This document shows, piece after piece, positions 25,525 through 34,159 of a stretch of 64,000 bases of DNA. The notes beneath the pieces were generated by a model, which was not told the DNA's origin, ran no database searches, and saw only the letters and a list, made by a program, of their open reading frames with translations. A program made the translations under genes and the position numbers. This stretch comes from a virus. How positions within the stretch are numbered: the first letter of the stretch is position 1; every line of letters starts with the position of its first letter. The stretch is from positions 1 to 64,000 of IMG/VR virus record IMGVR_UViG_3300017917_001434; one strand, 5' to 3'.

Positions 25525-25794
25525 ATGAAAGCACAAAGTTTACTATTAGCCGTTCTATTTACATCCGGTCTTGCTCTAGCAGATCATCATGACACAGCAA
25601 AACAAGATGGCGTGGCAAATCCTAAGAACGTTAGTCAACATAATCTATCACGCCGCCCATACTCAGCACCGGTGGCTAATAAAGCAGATCAAGCTGAAGA
25701 CAGTGTAGACGATATGGTTGAATCTGAATCAGAAAAAACCTACAAAAAAATTCAACTACATAACTTAGGCCGTAGACCCTACGCTGAAAAATAA
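25525..25794 (+). CDS. Exported protein with repeated HNLxRRPY motif
   Basis: 89 residues with signal peptide ending in ALA. The mature part is acidic and disordered, and carries HNLSRRPYS and HNLGRRPYA, one near the middle and one at the C-terminus. Such twin short motifs suggest two binding sites for the same partner in the periplasm. AGAGGAG SD, with a TATAAT at 25471-25476 upstream. Unknown family. Confidence 0.65.
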   Translation: MKAQSLLLAVLFTSGLALADHHDTAKQDGVANPKNVSQHNLSRRPYSAPVANKADQAEDSVDDMVESESEKTYKKIQLHNLGRRPYAEK

Positions 25795-25797
25795 CGG

Positions 25798-25826
25798 TTG
25801 ACCGATAAACTGTTATGTAGTACAAT
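25798..25826 (+). promoter_or_regulatory. Promoter of the tmRNA mini-operon
   Basis: TTGACC at 25798-25803, 17-bp spacer, TACAAT at 25821-25826. The next terminator is at 26429, so one transcript would span the small ORFs and both tmRNA pieces. Confidence 0.65.
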
Positions 25827-25843
25827 TAGCAATAAATATTCAC

Positions 25844-25918
25844 ATGAACGGTGAATATAGATTAAACAATTTAGGTGAATTGGAGGTGTATCGTGAAGGT
25901 TATTGGCAACCAGCATAA
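25844..25918 (+). CDS. 24-codon ORF at the head of the mini-operon
   Basis: ATG to TAA, 24 residues (MNGEYRLNNLGELEVYREGY...). No SD, but only about 11 nt from the expected transcript start. It overlaps the next ORF in another frame, so at most one may be a real product, or it acts as a leader. Confidence 0.3.
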   Translation: MNGEYRLNNLGELEVYREGYWQPA

Positions 25919-25970
25919 CATATTTTGGTACCATAAACTTGGCTGTACCTGCCCAATTTGTAGTGTATGA
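25893..25970 (+). CDS. 25-residue Cys-motif peptide (GTG start)
   Basis: GTG start with GGAGG 6 nt upstream. The product ends KLGCTCPICSV, three Cys in a CxCPxC pattern that could bind a metal. The TGA overlaps the ATG of the next ORF (ATGA), a coupling pattern used across this genome. Confidence 0.5.
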   Translation: MKVIGNQHNIFWYHKLGCTCPICSV

Positions 25971-26050
25971 TTAAGTTTATTAAACGATTATTTCAAGGTA
26001 AGGACTATGTAGGTTATAGACCTTATTGGTTTAAACAGCGTAAACACTAA
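25967..26050 (+). CDS. 27-residue basic peptide abutting the tmRNA acceptor piece
   Basis: MIKFIKRLFQGKDY...; basic and amphipathic. Coupled to the ORF before by ATGA. Its TAA ends at 26050, directly before the tmRNA acceptor piece, and its coding sequence contains AAGGTAAGGACT (25995-26006), repeated exactly at 26049-26060 where that piece begins. Confidence 0.45.
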   Translation: MIKFIKRLFQGKDYVGYRPYWFKQRKH

Positions 26051-26095
26051 GGTAAGGACTTCAAGACGGCGGTTCGATTCCGCCCAGGTCCACCA
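26051..26095 (+). ncRNA. ssrA: Permuted tmRNA, acceptor (3') piece
   Basis: tRNA-like 3' half. T-stem GGCGG (26068-26072) / CCGCC (26080-26084) with loop TTCGATT, then the acceptor strand CAGGTCC (26085-26091), discriminator A and an encoded CCA (26093-26095). CAGGTCC pairs over all 7 positions, one of them G-U, with GGGCCTG at 26213-26219, the start of the coding piece lying downstream. The 5' boundary is approximate. The order acceptor first, coding second is that of the two-piece tmRNAs of alphaproteobacteria, some cyanobacteria and some betaproteobacteria. Confidence 0.85.
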
Positions 26096-26106
26096 AAAGG
26101 TATCTT

Positions 26107-26211
26107 ATGGAATATATTTGGATAACAGTATTTGTTTCAATTCATATTTGGGCATTATTAAAATATGAATCAGATGAAAAAATAGACCAAATGTGGCAAG
26201 ATAATTTTTGA
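26107..26211 (+). CDS. 34-residue membrane peptide inside the tmRNA intervening segment
   Basis: ATG with AAAAGG 6 nt upstream; TGA ends 1 nt before the coding piece of the tmRNA. The product has one membrane helix (about 3-18, MEYIWITVFVSIHIW) and an acidic tail. The ORF fills almost all of the 117-nt segment (26096-26212) that must be removed to make mature tmRNA. If translated, it would be read from the precursor or the excised piece. Confidence 0.5.
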   Translation: MEYIWITVFVSIHIWALLKYESDEKIDQMWQDNF

Positions 26212-26212
26212 T

Positions 26213-26428
26213 GGGCCTGACCAGGTTTCGATTGGGGTAGATAGAATAAGTGCGCTCGAGAGTCGACTGACGTAATCAGCGAAAAACTAGTAAATGCAAA
26301 AGCAAATACTTCTAACGTAGTCAAAGTATCTATGGGCCGTGGCTTCCGCTTCGGTACTCGTAATACTGAGGCTTTAGCAGCTTAGTACTGCCGTTCGGGG
26401 CAGTTATGCCTTGTTACCCAAAATAACC
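26213..26428 (+). ncRNA. ssrA: Permuted tmRNA, coding (5') piece with a long tag
   Basis: Starts GGGCCTGACCAGG with the tmRNA D-loop-like GGTTTCGATTGGGG (26224-26237). An open tag frame runs from GCA at 26296 to TAG at 26383-26385: 29 residues beginning AKANTSN and ending RNTEALAA (27 if the second GCA is the resume codon). The ALAA end is the ClpXP/ClpAP degradation signal. A hairpin ACTGCC / GGCAGT after the stop fits a tmRNA pseudoknot or helix. The exact 3' end is not known; the terminator stem begins at 26429. No smpB is in the window. Confidence 0.85.
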
Positions 26429-26448
26429 AAACCCGCTTCGGCGGGTTT
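26429..26448 (+). terminator. Rho-independent terminator of the tmRNA operon
   Basis: Stem AAACCCGC / GCGGGTTT with TTCG loop, just after the tmRNA coding piece. Confidence 0.85.
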
Positions 26449-26466
26449 GCTACCTTTATAAAGAGG

Positions 26467-26494
26467 TTGACAAATACACTAAATCGTGTATAAT
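26467..26494 (+). promoter_or_regulatory. Sigma70-type promoter
   Basis: TTGACA, 16-bp spacer, TATAAT; reads into the ParB-like gene through a 74-nt leader holding a small inverted repeat (GTAGA / TCTAC). Confidence 0.8.
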
Positions 26495-26567
26495 TATAAT
26501 TGTAGATGAAACATTCTACACTTTATTGACGGTGCATTGTGCATCATTTAACATAAGGAGAAGTAAT

Positions 26568-27623
26568 ATGGCTAAACGCCTCACACGTAAACTTACGGAC
26601 GTTGTCGCTGAAGTTGAACAACAACTTAAGGCACACTACAACGTAACTCAAAAAGAATTAGACAGTTGGCGCAAACGTGCTATGTCTAGCCCACATCAAT
26701 TCCCAGAAAGTAAAATGGTTGCTATTGAAGAGCTTTATATTGACTATGAAGTTCAACGTGATGTTTTACACAAACACATTATCAATATTATGAAGAAGTG
26801 GGATCCTCGTATTTGTAGTCCTGTTAGTGCTTGTCGTCTTACAGGCAAAGAGCACAGTGATACATATGATGGGCAACACAGAACTATCAGCGCCGCTATA
26901 CTAGGCTATGTAGAAATTCCTGGTGCAGTTGTAAACACCGATGATCCAAACTTTGCTAGTTATGCGTTTGAACAGTTAAATGACACAGGTGTTAAACGTT
27001 TGAATCCAGGTGACCTACATCGTAACGCCTTGGTACGTTATAAGAATGGTAGCCGTGATATTAAAAACGTTCGTGCTCGCACTTTACAGGATCAATTTGA
27101 CGCACTGGAAATTGACCTACAAGATAAAAATGCACGTGGCAGTGATACCCTGTGTGGTGACAATGAGTATTTCTTTAGTCACTTTAAGTATGCTCAAAAA
27201 GGTGTAGAAATTGATGAGTCGGGCAAAGTTCTCTATAATATCCTAAAGGCAATTAGAGATACTTTCCCAAAACAAGAAGAAATTGATCAAGGTGTTTTTA
27301 TTGGACTTTGGGAACTACAACGTTTAGCCAGTACTAATCCAAATGTTAAGTTGCCCGATGGTTGGATGGAATCTGTGCTTAAAACAATTAAGACAGTTTT
27401 CAAAGGTTCGCACCTAGTACACTCTAAAGCCAAAATACAATGGGAACATAGTCATCCAGGTGCAGGCTGGACTGCTCCAACAGCAATGAGTAACTTTATA
27501 CGTGAAATTTATATGTATGCCGGTGGTGATATCAACTTGCCATATCATGGTGATGGTAGTAAGGTTGGTATTATTGATAACAATCCAGCACCAGGATTAT
27601 TTCCTGAGAAAGTTGAGTCATAA
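26568..27623 (+). CDS. ParB/Srx-fold nuclease-like protein
   Basis: 351 residues from the ATG at 26568 (AAGGAG). After a helical N-terminus comes YDGQHRTISAAILGY (about 105-119), the conserved core of ParB/sulfiredoxin-fold proteins in which G-Q-H-R contacts nucleotide. A long C-terminal helical domain follows. Phage members of this fold are often called ParB-like nucleases, but function varies. It is probably early and is coupled to the next gene by TAATG. Confidence 0.7.
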   Translation: MAKRLTRKLTDVVAEVEQQLKAHYNVTQKELDSWRKRAMSSPHQFPESKMVAIEELYIDYEVQRDVLHKHIINIMKKWDPRICSPVSACRLTGKEHSDTYDGQHRTISAAILGYVEIPGAVVNTDDPNFASYAFEQLNDTGVKRLNPGDLHRNALVRYKNGSRDIKNVRARTLQDQFDALEIDLQDKNARGSDTLCGDNEYFFSHFKYAQKGVEIDESGKVLYNILKAIRDTFPKQEEIDQGVFIGLWELQRLASTNPNVKLPDGWMESVLKTIKTVFKGSHLVHSKAKIQWEHSHPGAGWTAPTAMSNFIREIYMYAGGDINLPYHGDGSKVGIIDNNPAPGLFPEKVES

Positions 27624-28180
27624 TGTTGCAAGAATCTTTAGAAAAGTTTATTGCACCAATCTATGGTAAAACACAGCGCAGTACTGATACTTACAAAACT
27701 GTAGCAGCACACTGTTCTCGTCATATCCAGCGTTTAGTTGAAGAGTATTCACAGGTTGAAAACGATCAACAGTTGTTACGTGAAATACGTAACGACATTG
27801 ACTACTACCTACGTAGATATCACGAGTACTGTATTCAACAGCGTGATGGTATGAAAGCACACTACCACGAAGTTGGTGCCGATGAAGACTGTGACTTTGA
27901 GCATTTGATTCCAGCGGCACGTATTCGTGACCTACTGTTAGCTGATGCTATTACTGTAGAGCAGGCACTCAATGCTCCTACTGTACGTTTGAGTCGCAGT
28001 AAACATCACGCATTAAAAGACGCCGGCTGGGCTAGTAAGACACCAGACATGTGGAGACCATTCCGCCGTTACACTAACGTGTTTACAGCAGAATATCAAA
28101 CACACGATGGTACAGCAATAGACCCTGAAACCTGGACCTTGGAACAGCATTATAATTATTTTAAACATTTGGTTATCTAA
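27623..28180 (+). CDS. Unknown protein with HNH-like DxEHLIP segment
   Basis: 185 residues. A helical N-terminal half, then DCDFEHLIPAARIRDLL (about 93-109), which recalls the D-H-x-x-P core of HNH nucleases but lacks the zinc Cys pairs. Overlaps the ParB-like gene, so they may act together. Alternative: a structural adaptor with chance similarity. Confidence 0.5.
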   Translation: MLQESLEKFIAPIYGKTQRSTDTYKTVAAHCSRHIQRLVEEYSQVENDQQLLREIRNDIDYYLRRYHEYCIQQRDGMKAHYHEVGADEDCDFEHLIPAARIRDLLLADAITVEQALNAPTVRLSRSKHHALKDAGWASKTPDMWRPFRRYTNVFTAEYQTHDGTAIDPETWTLEQHYNYFKHLVI

Positions 28181-28183
28181 TCG

Positions 28184-28212
28184 TTGACTAAATAATTCTG
28201 CTAGCTTATACT
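28184..28212 (+). promoter_or_regulatory. groESL promoter, candidate
   Basis: TTGACT at 28184-28189, 17-bp spacer, TATACT at 28207-28212. The -10 lies inside the left arm of the hairpin at 28198-28241. Confidence 0.65.
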
Positions 28213-28241
28213 ATATTATTGAGTATAGGCTAGCAGTTTTT
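28198..28241 (+). terminator. 15-bp hairpin with T-run upstream of groES
   Basis: Left arm 28198-28212, 9-nt loop, right arm 28222-28236, 15 pairs with one G-U, then TTTTT. It reads as a strong terminator for the operon before it. Because the left arm contains the -10, transcripts from the groESL promoter would start within the loop and not form it. Confidence 0.8.
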
Positions 28242-28295
28242 CGTGCCTATCGGGCGAAATATAAAAATTTTATTTGCTTAACTAAGGAGTAAAAA

Positions 28296-28589
28296 ATGAA
28301 GTTAAATCCCATACATGACCGTGTGGTCATTCGACGTATCGAAGCCGATACACAATCTGCTGGGGGTATCATAATCCCAGATACAGCCACAGAAAAACCC
28401 GATCAAGGAATCGTCTTAGCAGTAGGACAAGGTCGCCGTACCGAAGATGGTGTACTGGTGCCTATGACTCTTAAAGTTGACGATCGAGTATTGTTTGGCA
28501 AGTTTGCAGGACAACAAGTTAAGATTCAAGGTGAAGAACTACTGATTCTTCGCGAAGAAGATATTTTTGCAGTAATTGAGGAGGTTTAA
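28296..28589 (+). CDS. groES: GroES co-chaperonin
   Basis: 97 residues, full length for bacterial Gro[14 protein letters not shown] start, mobile loop with [10 protein letters not shown], roof-hairpin region and a FAVIEEV end. It forms the heptameric lid of GroEL and lies 3 nt before groEL with an AAGGAG start. A second, gp31-like co-chaperonin is at 58024. Confidence 0.96.
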   Translation: MKLNPIHDRVVIRRIEADTQSAGGIIIPDTATEKPDQGIVLAVGQGRRTEDGVLVPMTLKVDDRVLFGKFAGQQVKIQGEELLILREEDIFAVIEEV

Positions 28590-30213
<1,624 letters not shown>

Positions 30214-30215
<2 letters not shown>

Positions 30216-30233
30216 TTAACTACGTAGTTAATT
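30214..30233. repeat. 20-nt perfect palindrome at the groEL stop
   Basis: AATTAACTACGTAGTTAATT begins within the groEL TAA. It may be an mRNA-end hairpin or protein-binding site; the true terminator follows at 30245. Confidence 0.7.
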
Positions 30234-30244
30234 CCATATCTTAC

Positions 30245-30274
30245 AATAGCAGGACTAAGTCCTGCTATTTTTTT
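30245..30274 (+). terminator. Rho-independent terminator after groEL
   Basis: Stem AATAGCAGGA / TCCTGCTATT with loop CTAAG, then a T-run to 30274. Confidence 0.9.
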
Positions 30275-30280
30275 GGCCTG

Positions 30281-30289
30281 CATAAATAC
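30281..30289 (+). promoter_or_regulatory. T4-type late promoter box
   Basis: CATAAATAC, 28 nt before the first structural gene of the fibre block. Same 9-mer as at 51223 and, on the minus strand, 8545. Confidence 0.7.
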
Positions 30290-30317
30290 AATAAAGCTAT
30301 TAGGGAGATATGGAACA

Positions 30318-31232
30318 ATGGCTAACAAAAACTTTGTAGTCCATAATGGACTTACAGTCGGCCTTTTAACAATCGACGCCACAACCGGCGACATCAATAC
30401 CCCAGGTAACGTTAATATATCAGGTAGCGTTGGCGTAAGTCAAATTGCTAAGAATGATAGCAGTATTGCTATCAATGATAGCGGTCTAGGTTCATCTGTC
30501 GTAATTAAAATTGATAACAGTACAGAACACACAGTTGATGCTGATGGTGTAAATCTTGCCTCTGGTAACAGATTTGCTATTGCAGGTGTTGAAGTTTTAA
30601 ATGGAACTGGACTTGGTAGTGCTGTAGTAAACAGCAGTTTGACCACAGTTGGTAATTTAACAGCATTAAGCGTAGCCGGCGATACTAATATATACGGCAA
30701 CCTAACAGTACAAGGGTTAAGTACACTAAATGGTGGTACATTAACCATTGGTGATGCAAACACTGACAATGTTGTATTTGGCGCAGAAATTAACAGTAAT
30801 GTAGTACCAAATACCGATAACGCCTACAGTTTAGGCAGTTCATCTCAAAAATGGGCTAACGTTATTGCAACAAATTTAACTGGCACGTTACAAACTGCAA
30901 GCCAAACAAACATCACTACAGTTGGTAATTTAACAGCATTAAGTGTAGCCGGTAGTGCTACCGTATTTGGTAATTTAACTGTACAAGGATTAAGCACACT
31001 AAACGGTGGTACATTAACCTTAGGTGATGCAAACACTGATAACGTTGTGTTTGGTGCAGATGTTAATAGTAATGTTCGACCAAACACAGATAATACATAC
31101 GGTTTAGGAACTGGTAGTAATCGTTGGGCAGATTTATATTCTGTCAAGGTTACTGCTAACGTGGTTACTATTGCTGGTGCAACAGCGGCCACTACAGATG
31201 ACGCAACAGCTTTAGCAATAGCATTAGGATAA
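30318..31232 (+). CDS. Tail fibre protein with 91-residue tandem repeat
   Basis: 304 residues from the ATG at 30318. Strand-rich, Gly/Thr/Asn/Val-rich, with a duplicated unit (DNA from 30645 and again from 30918) that contains TVGNLTALSVAG, LTVQGLSTLNGG and a VxPNTDNxYxLG element typical of phage fibre shafts. The same modules recur in the genes at 31571 and 38265. First gene behind the late box at 30281. Confidence 0.75.
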   Translation: MANKNFVVHNGLTVGLLTIDATTGDINTPGNVNISGSVGVSQIAKNDSSIAINDSGLGSSVVIKIDNSTEHTVDADGVNLASGNRFAIAGVEVLNGTGLGSAVVNSSLTTVGNLTALSVAGDTNIYGNLTVQGLSTLNGGTLTIGDANTDNVVFGAEINSNVVPNTDNAYSLGSSSQKWANVIATNLTGTLQTASQTNITTVGNLTALSVAGSATVFGNLTVQGLSTLNGGTLTLGDANTDNVVFGADVNSNVRPNTDNTYGLGTGSNRWADLYSVKVTANVVTIAGATAATTDDATALAIALG

Positions 31233-31236
31233 TTAT

Positions 31237-31569
31237 ATGGCAAATACATTTTATAGAAAGTTAAGTGCAAACGTTGGTACAACATCAGAGGCAGTGGGTA
31301 GTTACACTGTAGGTGCAAGTACTACCACAGTGGTCGTGGGCCTAACAATATGTAACGTATCAGGTAGTACTATTAACGTTGACGTTTCATTGAATAATGG
31401 TTCAACTGATCACTACATTGTTAAAGGCGCTCCAGTCTCTGCTGGCGGTGCGTTGGTTCCAATCGGTGGCGAACAAAAAGTTATTATGACTACAGGTGAC
31501 AGTATCAAAGTAAAAAGTGATAGTGCAACGTCAGCTGATGTTATTTTGAGTATCATGGAGATAACATAA
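31237..31569 (+). CDS. Small virion or fibre-associated protein
   Basis: 110 residues, beta-sandwich pattern (GLTICNVSGSTINVDVSL), resembling small phage proteins next to fibre genes. Four nt after the gene before. No catalytic motif. Confidence 0.6.
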   Translation: MANTFYRKLSANVGTTSEAVGSYTVGASTTTVVVGLTICNVSGSTINVDVSLNNGSTDHYIVKGAPVSAGGALVPIGGEQKVIMTTGDSIKVKSDSATSADVILSIMEIT

Positions 31570-31570
31570 T

Positions 31571-33745
31571 ATGGCATATATTGGTTTACAACCTCAGACT
31601 AAAACGGTTGCTACCAGTACCCAGACACTAACAGGTAATGGCGTTGATCTTGAATACTCGCTTAATCGCGCAGTAAGTAAAGCTGCTGACATTCTTGTAT
31701 TTGTTGGTAATACTGTACAGGTACCCGAAAGCGATTATACAGCATTTGATAATACTCTGTTATTTGCATCAGGTAAAACACCTGCTAACGCCGCAGTAAT
31801 TAGTATTAACTACAAAGCTGGTGCGTTAACCACTACATTTGTATCATCAAACAGCTATCCTGTGGGCACTACAGTTAACCCAAGTATTCGTTCAGTTGAT
31901 GCTGCATCAACTGGTATTTACTTCCCTACTACAACTAGTGTAGGTATAACAGTAGCTGGTAATACTCGTCTTAAAGTAACTAACCAAGTTTCTGCAATTG
32001 ACACAGCATCAGGTGCACTACAGGTAGTTGGTGGCGTTGGTATTAGTGATAACATGGTTGTTGGCGGTCCAGTGGCATTTGTAGACAGTAGCTCTTCAGG
32101 AGACACTACAACTGGGGCACTAACCGTAAACGGTGGTGTTGGTGTAGCAGAAAACTTAAACGTTGGCGGTGACTTAAATGTAGCCGGTGACTTTACAGTT
32201 GCTGGTCAATTTACCACAACAGGCGCAGACAGCTTGGCTGTTAACGACCCGTTCATTTTCTTAGCTAATGCTAACCCAGGCGATAACTTAGATACTGGTT
32301 TTATTTCTAGTTATAACGATGGAAGCGATCAACGTTATACTGGTATTTTCCGCGATATCACAGATGGAAACTATAAATTATTTGATAATCTTTTAACCCA
32401 ACCATCTACTGTAGTTGATACAGCTAACGTAAGTTACAGAGCCGCTAATCTGGTAGTTGGAAACATCATTGCTACTAACTTGTTTGGTACTGTGCAAGGT
32501 GCTACAACTATTACTACAGTGGGTAACTTATCTAGTTTAAGTGTCGCTGGTACAAGTAGTTTATACAATATCACCTACATTTATAGTACACAGGCTGCTA
32601 GTTCCACAACCACTGGCGCACTGCAAGTTAGTGGAGGTGTCGGTATTAGTGGTAATGTGTTTACTGGTGGTATTGTTGATATCTCCAGCACTGCCGCAAG
32701 TACAAGTACATCAACTGGCGCACTGATTGTTGATGGTGGTGCCGGTATTGCTGGTAACTTAAATGTCGGCGATAGATTAATCATCGGCGATACTACTCCT
32801 CTAGCTGGTGTAACTACAACAGGTCAAATTATTACCAGCACTGTCACTGCTGCTACCCCTGTACTAAGCCTAAGAGTATCATCTTCGGCTGGTAATCCAA
32901 TTTTTGGACAATTTACTTCATCCGGCACACCATCGGCGCCTACTATTGTAGCAGACGGCAGGGGTCTTGGGCGTAATAACTGGTACGGCTATGATGGCTC
33001 TAATTATATAATCGCAGCATCTATGATAGTATCTGTTGATGGTACTCCAGGACTTAACGACATGCCCGGTCGTATAACATTCGCTACCACAGCAGATGGC
33101 GCATCTAGTCCTACAGAACGTGTGCGTATTAACAATGCAGGTAACGTAGGTATTGGTAATACAAATCCCCTGCATACCCTATCAGTGGGGGGAGACTTGT
33201 TTGGTGTTAATATAACGTCCACTGCAAACGTTGTAGTAGCTCATCAATTAAGAGTAAATAGCAGTAACTTTGCTACAGCGATAGTCAATAGCGGCACAGC
33301 CGGAGTAGGCAACATTGGTGCTAGCGGTCAAGGATTCAACACTGTATTTGCTCGTGCTACATCAGCACAGTACGCTGACGTTGCTGAGAGATATTTAGCA
33401 GATGCTGACTATGCTCCTGGTACAGTTTTACACTTTGGCGGATCTGCTGAAGTAAGTCAATGTAATGTGGATCACTGCTCACGTATTGCTGGTGTTGTTT
33501 CTACTAATCCAGCTTATATCATGAACGACAGTTTAACCGGTGAGCATGTAGTCGATCTAGCCTTGCTAGGTCGTGTACCTTGTCAAGTGCAAGGTCCAGT
33601 ACGTCGTGGCGACATGATGGTATCGGCAGGCAACGGCCGAGCACGTGCCGAAGCTAATCCACGTTTAGGTGCTGTAATTGGTAAAGCATTACAAGACTTT
33701 GATGGCACAGAAGGTGTTATTGAAGTAGTAGTTGGAAGAGTCTAG
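31571..33745 (+). CDS. Tail fibre protein with shared C-terminal head domain
   Basis: 724 residues. N-terminal part similar to the product of 33754 (MAYIGLQP / MAYLGKSP start), repeated STTTGALQVxGGVGI shaft modules, then a C-terminal domain of about 125 residues beginning FARATSAQYADVAE and ending EVVVGRV, which also caps the protein at 38265. The FARATSAQYAD stretch resembles the start of intramolecular chaperone ends of fibres, but no S74 protease Ser/Lys dyad is evident. Late gene. Confidence 0.8.
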   Translation: MAYIGLQPQTKTVATSTQTLTGNGVDLEYSLNRAVSKAADILVFVGNTVQVPESDYTAFDNTLLFASGKTPANAAVISINYKAGALTTTFVSSNSYPVGTTVNPSIRSVDAASTGIYFPTTTSVGITVAGNTRLKVTNQVSAIDTASGALQVVGGVGISDNMVVGGPVAFVDSSSSGDTTTGALTVNGGVGVAENLNVGGDLNVAGDFTVAGQFTTTGADSLAVNDPFIFLANANPGDNLDTGFISSYNDGSDQRYTGIFRDITDGNYKLFDNLLTQPSTVVDTANVSYRAANLVVGNIIATNLFGTVQGATTITTVGNLSSLSVAGTSSLYNITYIYSTQAASSTTTGALQVSGGVGISGNVFTGGIVDISSTAASTSTSTGALIVDGGAGIAGNLNVGDRLIIGDTTPLAGVTTTGQIITSTVTAATPVLSLRVSSSAGNPIFGQFTSSGTPSAPTIVADGRGLGRNNWYGYDGSNYIIAASMIVSVDGTPGLNDMPGRITFATTADGASSPTERVRINNAGNVGIGNTNPLHTLSVGGDLFGVNITSTANVVVAHQLRVNSSNFATAIVNSGTAGVGNIGASGQGFNTVFARATSAQYADVAERYLADADYAPGTVLHFGGSAEVSQCNVDHCSRIAGVVSTNPAYIMNDSLTGEHVVDLALLGRVPCQVQGPVRRGDMMVSAGNGRARAEANPRLGAVIGKALQDFDGTEGVIEVVVGRV

Positions 33746-33753
33746 GAGAACGT

Positions 33754-34158
33754 ATGGCTTATTTAGGTAAATCCCCAGTAGCGGGTAATTTTGTTAAACT
33801 TGATGACATCAGCACGCAGTTTGATGGTAATACTAGCGTGTTTAACACGTTAGTATCAGGAACCGCTTATACTGTAAGCAATCCTTTTGCTACACTGGTA
33901 GTTGCTGGTGGTAATGTTCTAGAACCAGAAGTGGATTACAACTTTAACAATGACACAATCACATTTAGCACAGCACCTACAAGTGCTTGGTTAAATAATT
34001 TTCATGTAATAGCATACGGAGATGTACTAGACACTGGTATTCCTAGTGATGGTACAATTACAAATGCTAAAGTAACTAATGGTACGCTATCGTACAGTAA
34101 ATTCTCAGCAGTTTTGAAGGCAAGACTGTTGGCTAACTCTATTATTTTCGGGGCATAA
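33754..34158 (+). CDS. Fibre-adaptor-like structural protein
   Basis: 134 residues. The N-terminal MAYLGKSPVAGNFVKLDDIS is the usual start of a family of small phage structural proteins near fibres, followed by a beta domain. Abuts the large structural gene 1 nt later. Confidence 0.6.
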   Translation: MAYLGKSPVAGNFVKLDDISTQFDGNTSVFNTLVSGTAYTVSNPFATLVVAGGNVLEPEVDYNFNNDTITFSTAPTSAWLNNFHVIAYGDVLDTGIPSDGTITNAKVTNGTLSYSKFSAVLKARLLANSIIFGA

Positions 34159-34159
34159 A

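Noticed and set aside
26051-26095. Ordinary tRNA at the CCA site
   Set aside because: Only the T-arm and acceptor 3' strand are present; no anticodon arm precedes it, and the 5' partner strand lies 118 nt downstream, as in a permuted tmRNA.
28198-28236. CIRCE-type operator before groES
   Set aside because: The 9-nt loop and position match, but the arms do not resemble TTAGCACTC/GAGTGCTAA and a T-run follows; terminator is the better reading.
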